64,000 nt of DNA from Orychophragmus violaceus (taxonomy: Eukaryota; Streptophyta; Magnoliopsida; Brassicales; Brassicaceae), in assembly GCA_030180135.1 (NCBI GenBank), contig CM058230.1, positions 106,383,503 to 106,447,502 on the forward strand, written 5' to 3'. Positions 1 through 12,800 of the stretch are shown here, piece by piece (within the stretch, counting starts at the first letter, position 1; every line of letters starts with the position of its first letter). The notes under the pieces are model-generated. The model worked only from the letters and a program-made list of their open reading frames with translations. It did not search any database and was not told where the DNA came from. A program made the position numbers and the translations under genes.

Positions 1-3000
1 TTCGAAAGTAACACGACCAAAACCCCTCATATGGACAGTAAGGAGGTGTGGTGGAGGAAACGGGTGAAAACAAAATGACGGTATATGATAAACTGATCGT
101 GGACTGATCCTATGCACCGTGGGACAGTCGCGGTGCATGAAAAACCAAGTGTTCATGTCCCGGGAAGGATCGGGTCGAGTTTTTTCGAAAGTACCACGAC
201 CAAAACCCCTCATATAGACAGTAAGGAGGTGTGGTGGAGAAAACGGGTGAAAAAAAAATGACGGTATATGATAAACTGATCGTGGACTATTCCTATGCAC
301 CGTGGGACAGTCGCGGTGCATGAAAAACCAAGTGTTCATGGCCCGGGAAGAATCGGGTCGAGTTTTTTCGAAAGTAACACGACCAAAACCCCTTATATGG
401 ACAGTAAGGAGGTGTGGTGGAGGAAACAAGTGAAAAAAATGACGGTATATGATAAACCGATCGTGGACTGATCCTATGCACCGTGGGACAGTCGCGGTGC
501 ATGAAAAACCAAGTGTTCATGGCCCGGGAAGTATCGGGTCAAGTTTTTTCGAAAGTAACATGACCAAAACCCCTCATATGGACAGTAAGGAGGTGTGGTG
601 GAGGAAACGGGTGAAAAAAAAATGACGGTATATGATAAACTGATCGTGGACTGATCCTATGCACCGTGGGACAGTCGCGGTGCATGAAAAACCAAGTGTT
701 CATGTCCCGAGAAGGATCGGGTCGAGTTTTTTCGAAAGTACCACGACCAAAACCCCTCATATAGACAGTAAGGAGGTGTGGTGGAGGAAACGGGTGAAAA
801 AAAATGACGGTATATGATAAACTGATCGTGGACTGATCCTATGCACCGTGGGACAGTCGCGGTGCATGAAAAACCAAGTGTTCATGGCCCAGGAAGAATC
901 GGGTCGAGTTTTTTCGAAAGTAACACGACCAAAACCCCTCATATAGACAGTAAGGAGGTGTGGTGGAGGAAACATGTGAAAAAAATGATGGTATATGATA
1001 AACTGATCGTGGACTGATCCTATGCACCGTGGGACAGTCGCGGTGCATGAAAAACCAAGTGTTCATGGCCCGGGAAGGATCGGGTCAAGTTTTTCGAAAG
1101 TACCACGACCAAAACCCCTCATATAGACAGTAAGGAGGTGTGGTGGAGGAAACATGTGAAAAAAAAATGACGGGATATGATAAACTGATCGTGGACTGAT
1201 CCTATGCACCGTGGGACAGTCGCGGTGCATGAAAAACCAAGTGTTCATGTCCCGAGAAGGATCGGGTCGAGTTTTTTCGAAAGTACCACGACCAAAACCC
1301 CTCATATAGACAGTAAGGAGGTGTGGTGGAGGAAACGGGTGAAAAAAAAATGACGGTATATGATAAACTGATCGTGGACTGATCCTATGCACCGTGGGAC
1401 AGTCGCGATGCATGAAAAACCAAGTGTTCATGGCCCGGGAAGAATCGGGTCGAGTTTTTCGAAAGTACCACGACCAAAACCCCTCATATAGACAGTAAGG
1501 AGGTGTGGTGGAGGAAACATGTGAAAAAAAAATGACGGGATAGGATAAAATGATCGTGGACTGATCCTATGCACCGTGGGACAGTCGCGGTGCATGAAAA
1601 ACCAAGTGTTCATGTCCCGAGAAGGATCGGGTCGAGTTTTTTCGAAAGTACCACGACCAAAACCCCTCATATGGACAGTAAGGAGGTGTGGTGGAGGAAA
1701 CAGGTGAAAAAAAATGACGGTATATGATAAACTGATCGTGGACTGATCCTATGCACCGTGGGACAGTCGCGGTGCATGAAAAACCAAGTGTTCATGGCCC
1801 GGGAAGAATCGGTTCGAGTTTTTCCGAAAGTACCACGACCAAAACCCCTCATATGGACAGTAAGGAGGTGTGGTGGAGGAAACATGTGAAAAAAAAATGA
1901 TGGTATATGATAAGCTGATCGTGGACTGATCCTATGCACCGTGGGACAGTCGCGGTGCATGAAAAACCAAGTGTTCATGGCCCGGGAAGGATCGGGTCAA
2001 GTTTTTCGAAAGTACCACGACCAAAACCCCTCATATAGACAGTAAGGAGGTGTGGTGGAGGAAACATGTGAAAAAAAAATGACGGGATAGGATAAACTGA
2101 TCGTGGACTGATCCTATGCACCGTGGGACAGTCGCGGTGCATGAAAAACCAAGTGTTCATGTCCCGAGAAGGATCGGGTCGAGTTTTTTCGAAAGTACCA
2201 CGACCAAAACCCCTCATATGGACAGTAAGGAGGTGTGGTGGAGGAAACAAGTGAAAAAAAATGACGGTATATGATAAACTGATCGTGGACTGATCCTATG
2301 CACCGTGGGACAGTCGCGGTGCATGAAAAACCAAGTGTTCATGTCCCGAGAAGGATCGGGTCGAGTTTTTTCGAAAGTACCACGACCAAAACCCCTCATA
2401 TGGACAGTAAGGAGGTGTGGTGGAGGAAACAGGTGAAAAAAATGACGGTATATGATAAACTGATCGTGGACTGATCCTATGCACCGTGGGACAGTCGCGG
2501 TGCATGAAAAACCAAGTGTTCATGGCCCGGGAAGAATCGGTTCGAGTTTTTCCGAAAGTACCACGACCAAAACCCCTCATATGGACAGTAAGGAGGTGTG
2601 GTGGAGGAAACATGTGAAAAAAAATGACGGTATATGATAAACTGATCGTGGACTGATCCTATGCACCGTGGGACAGTCGCGGTGCATGAAAAACCAAGTG
2701 TTCATGTCCCGAGAAGGATCGGGTCGAGTTTTTTCGAAAGTACCACGACCAAAACCCCTCATATAGACAGTAAGGAGGTGTGGTGGAGGAAACAAGTGAA
2801 AAAAAAATGATGGGATATGATAAACTGATCGTGGACTGATCCTATGCACCGTGGGACAGTCGCGGTGCATGAAAAACCAAGTGTTCATGTCCCGGGAAGG
2901 ATCGGGTCGAGTTTTTTCGAAAGTAACACGACCAAAACCCCTCATATGGATAGTAAGGAGGTGTGGTGGAGGAAACAAGTGAAAAAAATGACGGTATATG

Positions 3001-6000
3001 ATAAACTGATCGTGGACTGATCCTATGCACCGTGGGACAGTCGCGGTGCATGAAAAACCAAGTGTTCATGTCCCGGGAAGGATCGGGTCAAGTTTTTTCG
3101 AAAGTACCACGACCGAAACCCCTCATATGGACAGTAAGGAGGTGTGGTGGAGGAAACAGGTGAAAAAAAAATGACGGTATATGATAAATTGATCGTGGAC
3201 TGATCCTATGCACCGTGGGACAGTCGCGGTGCATGAAAAACCAAGTGTTCATGTCCCGAGAAGGATCGGGTCGAGTTTTTTCGAAAGTACCACGACCAAA
3301 ACCCCTCATATGGACAGTAAGGAGGTGTGGTGGAGGAAACAAGTGAAAAAAAAAATGACGGGATAGGATAAACTGATCGTGTACTGATCCTATGCACCGT
3401 GGGACAGTCGCGGTGCATGAAAAACCAAGTGTTCATGGCCCGGGAAGAATCGGGTCGAGTTTTTTCGAAAGTACCACGACCAAAACCCCTCATATAGACA
3501 GTAAGGAGGTGTGGTGGAGGAAACGGGTGAAAAAAAAATGACGGGATATGATAAACTGATCGTGGACTGATCCTATGCACCGTGGGACAGTCGCGGTGCA
3601 TGAAAAACCAAGTGTTCATGTCCCGGGAAGTATCGGGTCGAGTTTTTTCGAACGTAACACGACCAAAACCCCTCATATGGACAGTAAGGAGGTGTGGTGG
3701 AGGAAACGGGTGAAAACAAAATGACGGTATATGATAAACTGATCGTGGACTGATCCTATGCACCGTGGGACAGTCGCGGTGCATGAAAAACCAAGTGTTC
3801 ATGGCCCGGGAAGGATCGGGTCGAGTTTTTCGAAAGTACCACGACCAAAACCCCTCATATAGACAGTAAGGAGGTGTGGTGGAGGAAACATGTGAAAAAA
3901 AAATGACGGGATATGATAAACTGATCGTGGACTGATCCTATGCACCGTGGGACAGTCGCGGTGCATGAAAAATCAAGTGTTCATGTCCCGGGAAGGATCG
4001 GGTCAAGTTTTTTCGAAAGTACCACGACCAAAACCCCTCATATAGACAGTAAGGAGGTGTGGTGGAGGAAACAGGTGAAAAAAAAAATGACGGTATATGA
4101 TAAATTGATCGTGGACTGATCCTATGCACCGTGGGACAGTCGCGGTGCATGAAAAACCAAGTGTTCATGTCCCGAGAAGGATCGGGTCGAGTTTTTTCGA
4201 AAGTACCACGACCAAAACCCCTCATATGGACAGTAAGGAGGTGTGGTGGAGGAAACAAGTGAAAAAAAAAATGACGGGATAGGATAAACTGATCGTGGAC
4301 TGATCCTATGCACCGTGGGACAGTCGCGGTGCATGAAAAACCAAGTGTTCATGGCCCGGGAAGAATCGGGTCGAGTTTTTTCGAAAGTACCACGACCAAA
4401 ACCCCTCATATAGACAGTAAGGAGGTGTGGTGGAGGAAACGGGTGAAAAAAAAATGACGGGATATGATAAACTGATCGTGGACTGATCCTATGCACCGTG
4501 GGACAGTCGCGGTGCATGAAAAACCAAGTGTTCATGTCCCGGGAAGTATCGGGTCGAGTTTTTTCGAAAGTAACACGACCAAAACCCCTCATATGGACAG
4601 TAAGGAGGTGTGGTGGAGGAAACGGGTGAAAACAAAATGACGGTATATGATAAACTGATCGTGGACTGATCCTATGCACCGTGGGACAGTCGCGGTGCAT
4701 GAAAAACCAAGTGTTCATGGCCCGAGAAGGATCGGGTCGAGTTTTTCGAAAGTACCACGACCAAAACCCCTCATATGGACAGTAAGGAGGTGTGGTGGAG
4801 GAAACAGGTGAAAAAAAAATGACGGTATATGATAAATTGATCGTGGACTGATCCTATGCACCGTGGGACAGTCGCGGTGCATGAAAAACCAAGTGTTCAT
4901 GTCCCGAGAAGGATCGGGTCGAGTTTTTTCGAAAGTACCACGACCAAAACCCCTCATATGGACAGTAAGGAGGTGTGGTGGAGGAAACAAGTGAAAAAAA
5001 AAATGACGGGATAGGATAAACTGATCGTGGACTGATCCTATGCACCGTGGGACAGTCGCGGTGCATGAAAAACCAAGTGTTCATGGCCCGGGAAGAATCG
5101 GGTCGAGTTTTTTCGAAAGTACCACGACCAAAACCCCTCATATAGACAGTAAGGAGGTGTGGTGGAGGAAACGGGTGAAAAAAAAATGACGGGATATGAT
5201 AAACTGATCGTGGACTGATCCTATGCACCGTGGGACAGTCGCGGTGCATGAAAAACCAAGTGTTCATGTCCCGGGAAGTATCGGGTCGAGTTTTTTCGAA
5301 AGTAACACGACCAAAACCCCTCATATGGACAGTAAGGAGGTGTGGTGGAGGAAACGGGTGAAAACAAAATGACGGTATATGATAAACTGATCGTGGACTG
5401 ATCCTATGCACCGTGGGACAGTCGCGGTGCATGAAAAACCAAGTGTTCATGGCCCGGGAAGGATCGGGTCGAGTTTTTCGAAAGTACCACGACCAAAACC
5501 CCTCATATAGACAGTAAGGAGGTGTGGTGGAGGAAACATGTGAAAAAAAAAATGACGGGATATGATAAACTGATCGTGGACTGATCCTATGCACCGTGGG
5601 ACAGTCGCGGTGCATGAAAAACCAAGTGTTCATGGCCCGGGAAGAATCGGGTCGAGTTTTTTCGAAAGTACCACGACCAAAACCCCTCATATAGACAGTA
5701 AGGAGGTGTGGTGGAGGAAACGGGTGAAAAAAAAATGACGGGATATGATAAACTGATCGTGGACTGATCCTATGCACCGTGGGACAGTCGCGGTGCATGA
5801 AAAACCAAGTGTTCATGTCCCGGGAAGTATCGGGTCGAGTTTTTTCGAAAGTAACACGACCAAAACCCCTCATATGGACAGTAAGGAGGTGTGGTGGAGG
5901 AAACGGGTGAAAACAAAATGACGGTATATGATAAACTGATCGTGGACTGATCCTATGCACCGTGGGACAGTCGCGGTGCATGAAAAACCAAGTGTTCATG

Positions 6001-6941
6001 GCCCGAGAAGGATCGGGTCGAGTTTTTCGAAAGTACCACGACCAAAACCCCTCATATGGACAGTAAGGAGGTGTGGTGGAGGAAACAGGTGAAAAAAAAA
6101 TGACGGTATATGATAAATTGATCGTGGACTGATCCTATGCACCGTGGGACAGTCGCGGTGCATGAAAAACCAAGTGTTCATGTCCCGAGAAGGATCGGGT
6201 CGAGTTTTTTCGAAAGTACCACGACCAAAACCCCTCATATGGACAGTAAGGAGGTGTGGTGGAGGAAACAAGTGAAAAAAAAAATGACGGGATAGGATAA
6301 ACTGATCGTGGACTGATCCTATGCACCGTGGGACAGTCGCGGTGCATGAAAAACCAAGTGTTCATGGCCCGGGAAGAATCGGGTCGAGTTTTTTCGAAAG
6401 TACCACGACCAAAACCCCTCATATAGACAGTAAGGAGGTGTGGTGGAGGAAACGGGTGAAAAAAAAATGACGGGATATGATAAACTGATCGTGGACTGAT
6501 CCTATGCACCGTGGGACAGTCGCGGTGCATGAAAAACCAAGTGTTCATGTCCCGGGAAGTATCGGGTCGAGTTTTTTCGAAAGTAACACGACCAAAACCC
6601 CTCATATGGACAGTAAGGAGGTGTGGTGGAGGAAACGGGTGAAAACAAAATGACGGTATATGATAAACTGATCGTGGACTGATCCTATGCACCGTGGGAC
6701 AGTCGCGGTGCATGAAAAACCAAGTGTTCATGGCCCGGGAAGGATCGGGTCGAGTTTTTCGAAAGTACCACGACCAAAACCCCTCATATAGACAGTAAGG
6801 AGGTGTGGTGGAGGAAACATGTGAAAAAAAAAATGACGGGATATGATAAACTGATCGTAGACTGATCCTATGCACCGTGGGACAGTCGCGGTGCATGAAA
6901 AATCAAGTGTTCATGTCCCGGGAAGGATCGGGTCAAGTTTT

Positions 6942-7087
6942 TTCGAAAGTACCACGACCAAAACCCCTCATATAGACAGTAAGGAGGTGTGGTGGAGGAA
7001 ACAAGTGAAAAACCTATGCACCGTGGGACAGTCGGGGTGCATGAAAAACCAAGTGTTCATGGTCCGGGAAGGATCGGGTCGAGTTTT
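6942..7087 (+). repeat. Short 146-bp satellite monomer
   Basis: Here GTGAAAAA joins directly to CCTATGCACC at about 7012/7013, removing some 37 bp that normally run from the A-tract to GGACTGAT. The box-to-box distance falls to 146 bp. The same junction recurs near 14811 and 15320, so the deletion happened once and was copied with the array. Confidence 0.9.
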
Positions 7088-8342
7088 TTCGAAAGTACCA
7101 CGACCAAAACCCCTCATATAGACAGTAAGGAGGTGTGGTGGAGGAAACAAGTGAAAAAAAAAAATGACGGTATATGATAAACTGATCGTGGACTGATCCT
7201 ATGCACCGTGGGACAGTCGCGGTGCATGAAAAACCAAGTGTTCATGGCCCGGGAAGAATCGGGTCGAGTTTTTTCGAAAGTACCACGACCAAAACCCCTC
7301 ATATAGACAGTAAGGAGGTGTGGTGGAGGAAACAAGTGAAAAAAAAATGACGGTATATGATAAACTGATCGTGGACTGATCCTATGCACCGTGGGACAGT
7401 CGCGGTGCATGAAAAACCAAGTGTTCATGTCCCGAGAAGGATCGGGTCGAGTTTTTTCGAAAGTACCACGACCAAAACCCCTCATATGGACAGTAAGGAG
7501 GTGTGGTGGAGGAAACAGGTGAAAAAAATGACGGTATATGATAAACTGATCGTGGACTGATCCTATGCACCGTGGGACAGTCGCGGTGCATGAAAAACCA
7601 AGTGTTCATGGCCCGGGAAGAATCGGTTCGAGTTTTTCCGAAAGTACCACGACCAAAACCCCTCATATGGACAGTAAGGAGGTGTGGTGGAGGAAACATG
7701 TGAAAAAAAATGACGGTATATGATAAACTGATCGTGGACTGATCCTATGCACCGTGGGACAGTCGCGGTGCATGAAAAACCAAGTGTTCATGTCCCGAGA
7801 AGGATCGGGTCGAGTTTTTTCGAAAGTACCACGACCAAAACCCCTCATATAGACAGTAAGGAGGTGTGGTGGAGGAAACAAGTGAAAAAAAAATGATGGG
7901 ATATGATAAACTGATCGTGGACTGATCCTATGCACCGTGGGACAGTCGCGGTGCATGAAAAACCAAGTGTTCATGTCCCGGGAAGGATCGGGTCGAGTTT
8001 TTTCGAAAGTAACACGACCAAAACCCCTCATATGGATAGTAAGGAGGTGTGGTGGAGGAAACAAGTGAAAAAAATGACGGTATTTGATAAACTGATCGTG
8101 GACTGATCCTATGCACCGTGGGACAGTCGCGGTGCATGAAAAACCAAGTGTTCATGTCCCGGGAAGGATCGGGTCAAGTTTTTTTGAAAGTACCACGACC
8201 GAAACCCCTCATATGGACAGTAAGGAGGTGTGGTGGAGGAAACAGGTGAAAAAAAAAATGACGGTATATGATAAATTGATCGTGGACTGATCCTATGCAC
8301 CGTGGGACAGTCGCGGTGCATGAAAAACCAAGTGTTCATGTC

Positions 8343-8347
8343 CCGAG
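8343..8347. repeat. Target site duplication of copia-1, left copy (CCGAG)
   Basis: CCGAG precedes the TG terminus at 8348 and is repeated at 13620-13624 after the CA terminus at 13619. Joining the flanks over one copy restores a normal monomer (TCCCGAGAAGGATCGGG). Confidence 0.93.
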
Positions 8348-8986
8348 TGTAGGAATCGTTTAGATGATCCTGATTCAATTCACAGATTCATATCAACCTA
8401 AACATACAGATCTAGGTTCTCTTGAATAGAAACATTAGATGATCTCACCTTTTACCTGTTTGTTGCAGCGGAAGGAATAGAACAGGTCAGAGATCAGAGA
8501 GATACACCGAGGGATGAATCCTCCAAAGGTTCACACACGCGATCACAGGAATGGCTGCTAGACCACGAGGAGAGAGGCGCGCAGAGAGAGAGAGGCTTGC
8601 GGCTGGGGAGGCTAGGGTTGAGGGAAAAAGACTTGGCTTTTAGTTTATAAAAGCCTTCTCTTTCCCTTTTGGGCTTTTGGGCCCAAAATACCAATCTGAT
8701 TAAATCCCATGGATTTAATCAGACCCATTAGTCTCTCTCTTAGTACGACAAATGCCTGGCACTTTTACCGTACTTCTGCTAAGCCGTTCCAACACATTTT
8801 CCTGTTAGCTTAGGCGTGTGACCCATATAGGATCATATAATAAAGGCAATAAGTCCAAGACTTATAGATCATGAGCGGACTCTAGCAAGCCATCATGACC
8901 CCCATCATTATATGACTTATGTCTGATCTTTGACATACTCTTACTTTCTAGAGACAGTACCGAGATTACTGGACACAATTCCAACA
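8348..8986 (-). repeat. Copia-1 3' LTR (639 bp)
   Basis: Begins TGTAGGAATCG and ends CAATTCCAACA, with near-inverted termini. The polypurine tract lies just inside. By eye it differs from the surviving part of the other LTR by three substitutions over 494 bp (near 8597, 8829 and 8906), with no indels, so the insertion is fairly young. In element sense a TATA-like TATAAAC lies at 8643-8649. Confidence 0.93.
8643..8649 (-). promoter_or_regulatory. TATA-like box of copia-1 3' LTR
   Basis: Minus-strand TATAAAC within GCTTTTATAAAC. It is conserved in the other LTR at 13276-13282 and in copia-2 at 18831-18837. Position inside the LTR fits a U3 promoter. Confidence 0.55.
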
Positions 8987-9000
8987 ATCTCCCACTTGTA
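8987..9000 (-). promoter_or_regulatory. Polypurine tract of copia-1
   Basis: Minus strand reads TACAAGTGGGAGAT directly before the 3' LTR start TGTTGGAATT. This is the usual plus-strand primer position of copia elements. Confidence 0.85.
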
Positions 9001-9838
9001 CTGGAATCTCTGTATTCATAATCCTTTTGTCTCAATATCTCGATTAGTCATAAGGCAAGATTAGTGTCATCCTTATAAAGCCTAATCTTGTTCATCGGTC
9101 TCTGATTTGATACTGACAATCCAAACGACTCGGGAAAGTCCGTTTGAGCATGGCCATGCTTTTTCCAGTATTCAAATCTCCGATTGGCCTAGAGATATTC
9201 ACTCCATTTATATTGGAGGGACAAATCCCGTCTTGTTCCATCACTGTAAACTACTCATTTCATAATGTACCCAAACAAGGTCCTTATAACTATCGCAGAA
9301 CGATAGCGTTAGACAATGATCAAAGTACATCAGTCCATGTGCAATCACATGCATGTGAACTCAGGTCTAAGGACTATACTCTATAGTCGTAGTAAGAATC
9401 TCTTATGACACAGATATAAATATCCTGAAGAGTTCTTATAATTGGGTCTTGTCCGGTCGTATGTTCCCAACATACACCTATGTATTGACTTTGATGCCGC
9501 GCATCTATGACACATGAAACTTGGTCATAAGTCACATACCAATCTAGTCTCACACGGTTGTTGGTGTTCCAATTTCAACAACCTTCGACTAGGGACAGGA
9601 TGATATGAAACATTTATCAAATATAGGGTCTCATGATCAAGCTAAATGACTTTGATGACTCAATATCAAGTCACTTACTTCGATGACCTATAAAATGGTT
9701 CATATCATTTTGGAACGATTATTTCATCACAGTTAAAATAATCTTGAAATAATAATTTCATTAAACATAGAATAATGTTTTACAAGAACATATCAAATAA
9801 CTAGAATAAAGCTCACAAAACTCCCACTCAAATTTAGA
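9001..9838 (-). other. Copia-1 noncoding region between pol stop and 3' LTR
   Basis: About 0.84 kb without a sense-strand frame. It is conserved in copia-2 (19189-20023). The opposite strand has an 80-codon frame (9144-9386) that is also open in copia-2. The two differ by four replacement and four silent changes by eye, which gives no sign of protein-level selection. A second polypurine-like GAGTGGGAG lies just after the pol stop near 9821-9830. Confidence 0.75.
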
Positions 9839-12800
9839 TTACATTTCAATGTTTCTAATGCCTACAGCTTCAGTCAGGAACTCGAGCTTAGGCCTTGGGA
9901 GTGGCTTTGTCAACGGATCAGCGACATTATCATCTGTCGGAACTCGGCTGATCTTGACTTCCTTTCTATTAACGATGTCACGTATCAAGTGAAATCTTCT
10001 TTGAACATGCTTGGATTTCTGGTGTGATCTTGGTTCCTTTGCCTGAGCTATAGCACCATTGTTGTCACAGAACAGTGCCAGAGGCTCAGCCGCATCTGGT
10101 ATCACACCTAGTTCCATAATGAACTTTCGTATCCAAACAGCTTCCTTCGCTGCTTCTGAGGCGGCGATATATTCAGCTTCTGTAGTGGAATCAGCAACGG
10201 TGTCCTGCTTGGAGCTTCTCCAACTTACTGCACCGCCATTCAGACAAAAGATATAACCGGACTGTGACCGGAAATCATCTGTGTCTGTCTGGAAACTTGC
10301 GTCCGTGAATCCACTGACTTTAAGCACATCACTTCCACCGTACACCAAGAACTTATCCTTAGTATGTCTTAGATACTTCAAGATATTCTTTACGGCAATC
10401 CAATGGTTTTCACCTGGATTTGACTGGTATCTACTCGTCATGCTCAATGCATAAGCAACATCAGGACGAGTACAGATCATGGCATACATGATAGATCCTA
10501 TTGCAGATGCATAAGGAATATTCTTCATGTGCTCAAGCTCAGCAGCCGACGTAGGGCTCTGCTTCTTGCTTAGCGTTGTGCCATGTACCATTGGCGTGAA
10601 GCCCTTCTTGGAATCTTTCATGCTGAATCTTTGTAGGACTTTGTCAATGTATGAGTCTTGACACAAGCCTATCAGCCTCTTAGGTCTATCCCGATAGATC
10701 CTAATTCCAAGAACGTATGCGGCTTCACCCATGTCTTTCATGGAAAAACAACTTCCAAGCCAGTCCTTTACAGACTTCAGCATTGGAATGTCGTTTCCGA
10801 GAAGCAGTATGTCATCGACATACAGAATAAGAAATACTATCTTGCTCCCACTAGTTTTCTTATACACGCATTGTTCTTCTTCGTTTCTGATGAAGTCAAA
10901 TTGCTTGATCGCCTCATCAAAACGAAGATTCCAGCTCCTCGATGCTTGCTTCAATCCATAAATGGATTTATGAAGCTTGCATACTTTCCCAGCATTCTTT
11001 GGATCTATGTAACCGTCAGGTTGTGTCATATACACATCCTCTTCCAGAATACCATTCAGGAAGGCGGTTTTCACGTCCATCTGCCAAATTTCATAATCAT
11101 GAAAAGCTGCAGTTGCTAGTAGAATCCGAATAGATTTCATCATAGCCATTGGTGAATAGGTTTCATCGTAATCCACTCCGTGAACTTGTCTGAAACCTTT
11201 TGCCACCAACCTGGCTTTATAAATCTGGACATTTCCATCCACGTCAATCTTCTTCTTGAAGATCCATTTGCACTCGATGGCTTTTACACCAGCAGGCAAG
11301 TCAACCAACGAAAATACTTGGTTGACCGACATGGAGTCCATTTCGGAATCAGTGGCCTTACGCCACTTAGAGGAATCTGGGCCCATCATGGCTTGATTGA
11401 AGTTCGATGGTTCATCACCATCAATGATCAGATGATCATGACAGTCAGTCACGAGGAACCCTTGATATCTCTCGGGTTCGTGACGGATCCTCCCGGATCT
11501 TCGAACTTCAGGTACCACAGGTTCAGGCTCTACAATTTCTTGTAGGGCCTCCTCCTGCTCTTCCTCATTAGGTTGAGCAGTATCCTGTTCATCTTGAATT
11601 TCTTCAAGCAGTACCTTACTCCCACTGTCTTTCTTAGAGAGAAACTCCCTCTCAAGAAAGTTACAATCCCGGGCAACAAAAATCTTGTTCTCGGAACGTA
11701 GATAGAAGTAATAAGCCTTGGTTTCCCGTGGATAACCAATGAAGTAGCATTTGTCAGATTTTGGTGTAAGCTTGTCTGAGATCAATCTCTTGACGTAGGC
11801 TTCACAACCCCAAATTCTGAGATAAGACAGCACTGGAGCTTCTCCAGTCCATAATTCATATGGTGTCTTTGCTACTGCTTTTGATGGCGCTCTATTTAGA
11901 GTGAACACTGCTGTTAGCAGAGCATATCCCCAAAGGGATATTGGAAGGTCTGTGTGACTCATCATAGATCGAACCATATCTAATAAGGTCCGATTTCTCC
12001 TCTCAGACACACCATTCCATTGAGGTGTTCCAGGAGGAGTGAGTTGGGATACGATCCCACACTCTCTCAGATGATCACTGAATTCTTGGCTTAAGTATTC
12101 TCCTCCTCGGTCGGACCGAAGAGCCTTAATGCTTTTGCCAAGTTGGTTCTGTACTTCATTTTGGAATTCTCTGAACTTCTCAAAAGATTCAGACTTATGT
12201 TTCATCAAATAAACATATCCATACCTACTGAAATCATCAGTAAAGGTAATGAAGTACTGATAGTTTCCTCTTGCATTTGTGGACATTGGGCCACACACAT
12301 CAGTGTGTATCAGGCCCAATAAGTCACTGGCCCTCTCGTTAGGTTTATTAAAGGGGGCCCGTGTCATTTTGCCCATCATGCATGATTCGCATTTCTCACA
12401 TGACTCAAAGTCAAATGAGCCAAGAAGTCCATTTGAATGGAGCCTCTTGATGCGTTTCTCGCTGATGTGCCCTAAACGACAATGCCATAGAAACGTTCGG
12501 TTTTCCTCATTAGGTTTAAACCGTTTTGTATTAATGTTATATATTGGCGCGGATTGATCGAGTATGTAAAGCCCATTCGAAAGAGGGGCAGAACCATAGA
12601 ACAAATTGTTGCGATTGAAGGAACATAATTTATTCTTAACTGAAAAATCATAACCTTCCAAATCCAACAAAGAAATTGAAATAATATTTCTGCTTATAGC
12701 AGGTACAAAATAACAATTATTCAGTTCTAAAATCAATCCCGAAGGTAAAGACAACAAGTAAGTGCCTACAGCTAGTGCTGGAACTTTCGCTCCATTCCCA

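Larger units (their letters stand above)
1..8347 (+). repeat. Satellite array A, ~183-bp monomers, head to tail
   Basis: About 45 tandem monomers, all in one orientation. Successive TTCGAAAGTA boxes lie at 1, 184, 367 and 548, giving periods of 183, 183 and 181 bp. Landmarks in order within a monomer are TTCGAAAGTA, CACGACC, CATATGGACAGTAAGG (or CATATAGACAG), GGAGGTGTGGTGGAGG, a run of 5-10 A before TGACGG, the dyad TGCACCG...CGGTGCA, and TCCCGGGAAG or TCCCGAGAAG. Monomer length suits one nucleosome. Candidate centromeric or pericentromeric satellite; function cannot be shown from sequence. One short monomer of 146 bp lies near 6942-7087. Confidence 0.97.

Noticed and set aside
27..37. Homology to the Arabidopsis 180-bp satellite through CTCATATGGAC
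   Set aside because: An 11-bp match from memory only; the rest of the monomer does not resemble it. It needs an alignment before any claim.
41..60. AAGGAGGTG as a Shine-Dalgarno site
   Set aside because: It is part of every satellite monomer and the DNA is plant nuclear; no downstream gene.
1..8347. Dozens of minus-strand frames (MNTWFF..., MRGFGRG..., MFPPPHLL...) as a gene family
   Set aside because: They are translations of the tandem satellite in one or another phase; starts and stops follow A-tract length changes.
10059..11739. Plus-strand frames within copia pol (10059-10256, 10658-11119, 11180-11545 and copies in copia-2)
   Set aside because: Antisense shadows of a conserved coding region.
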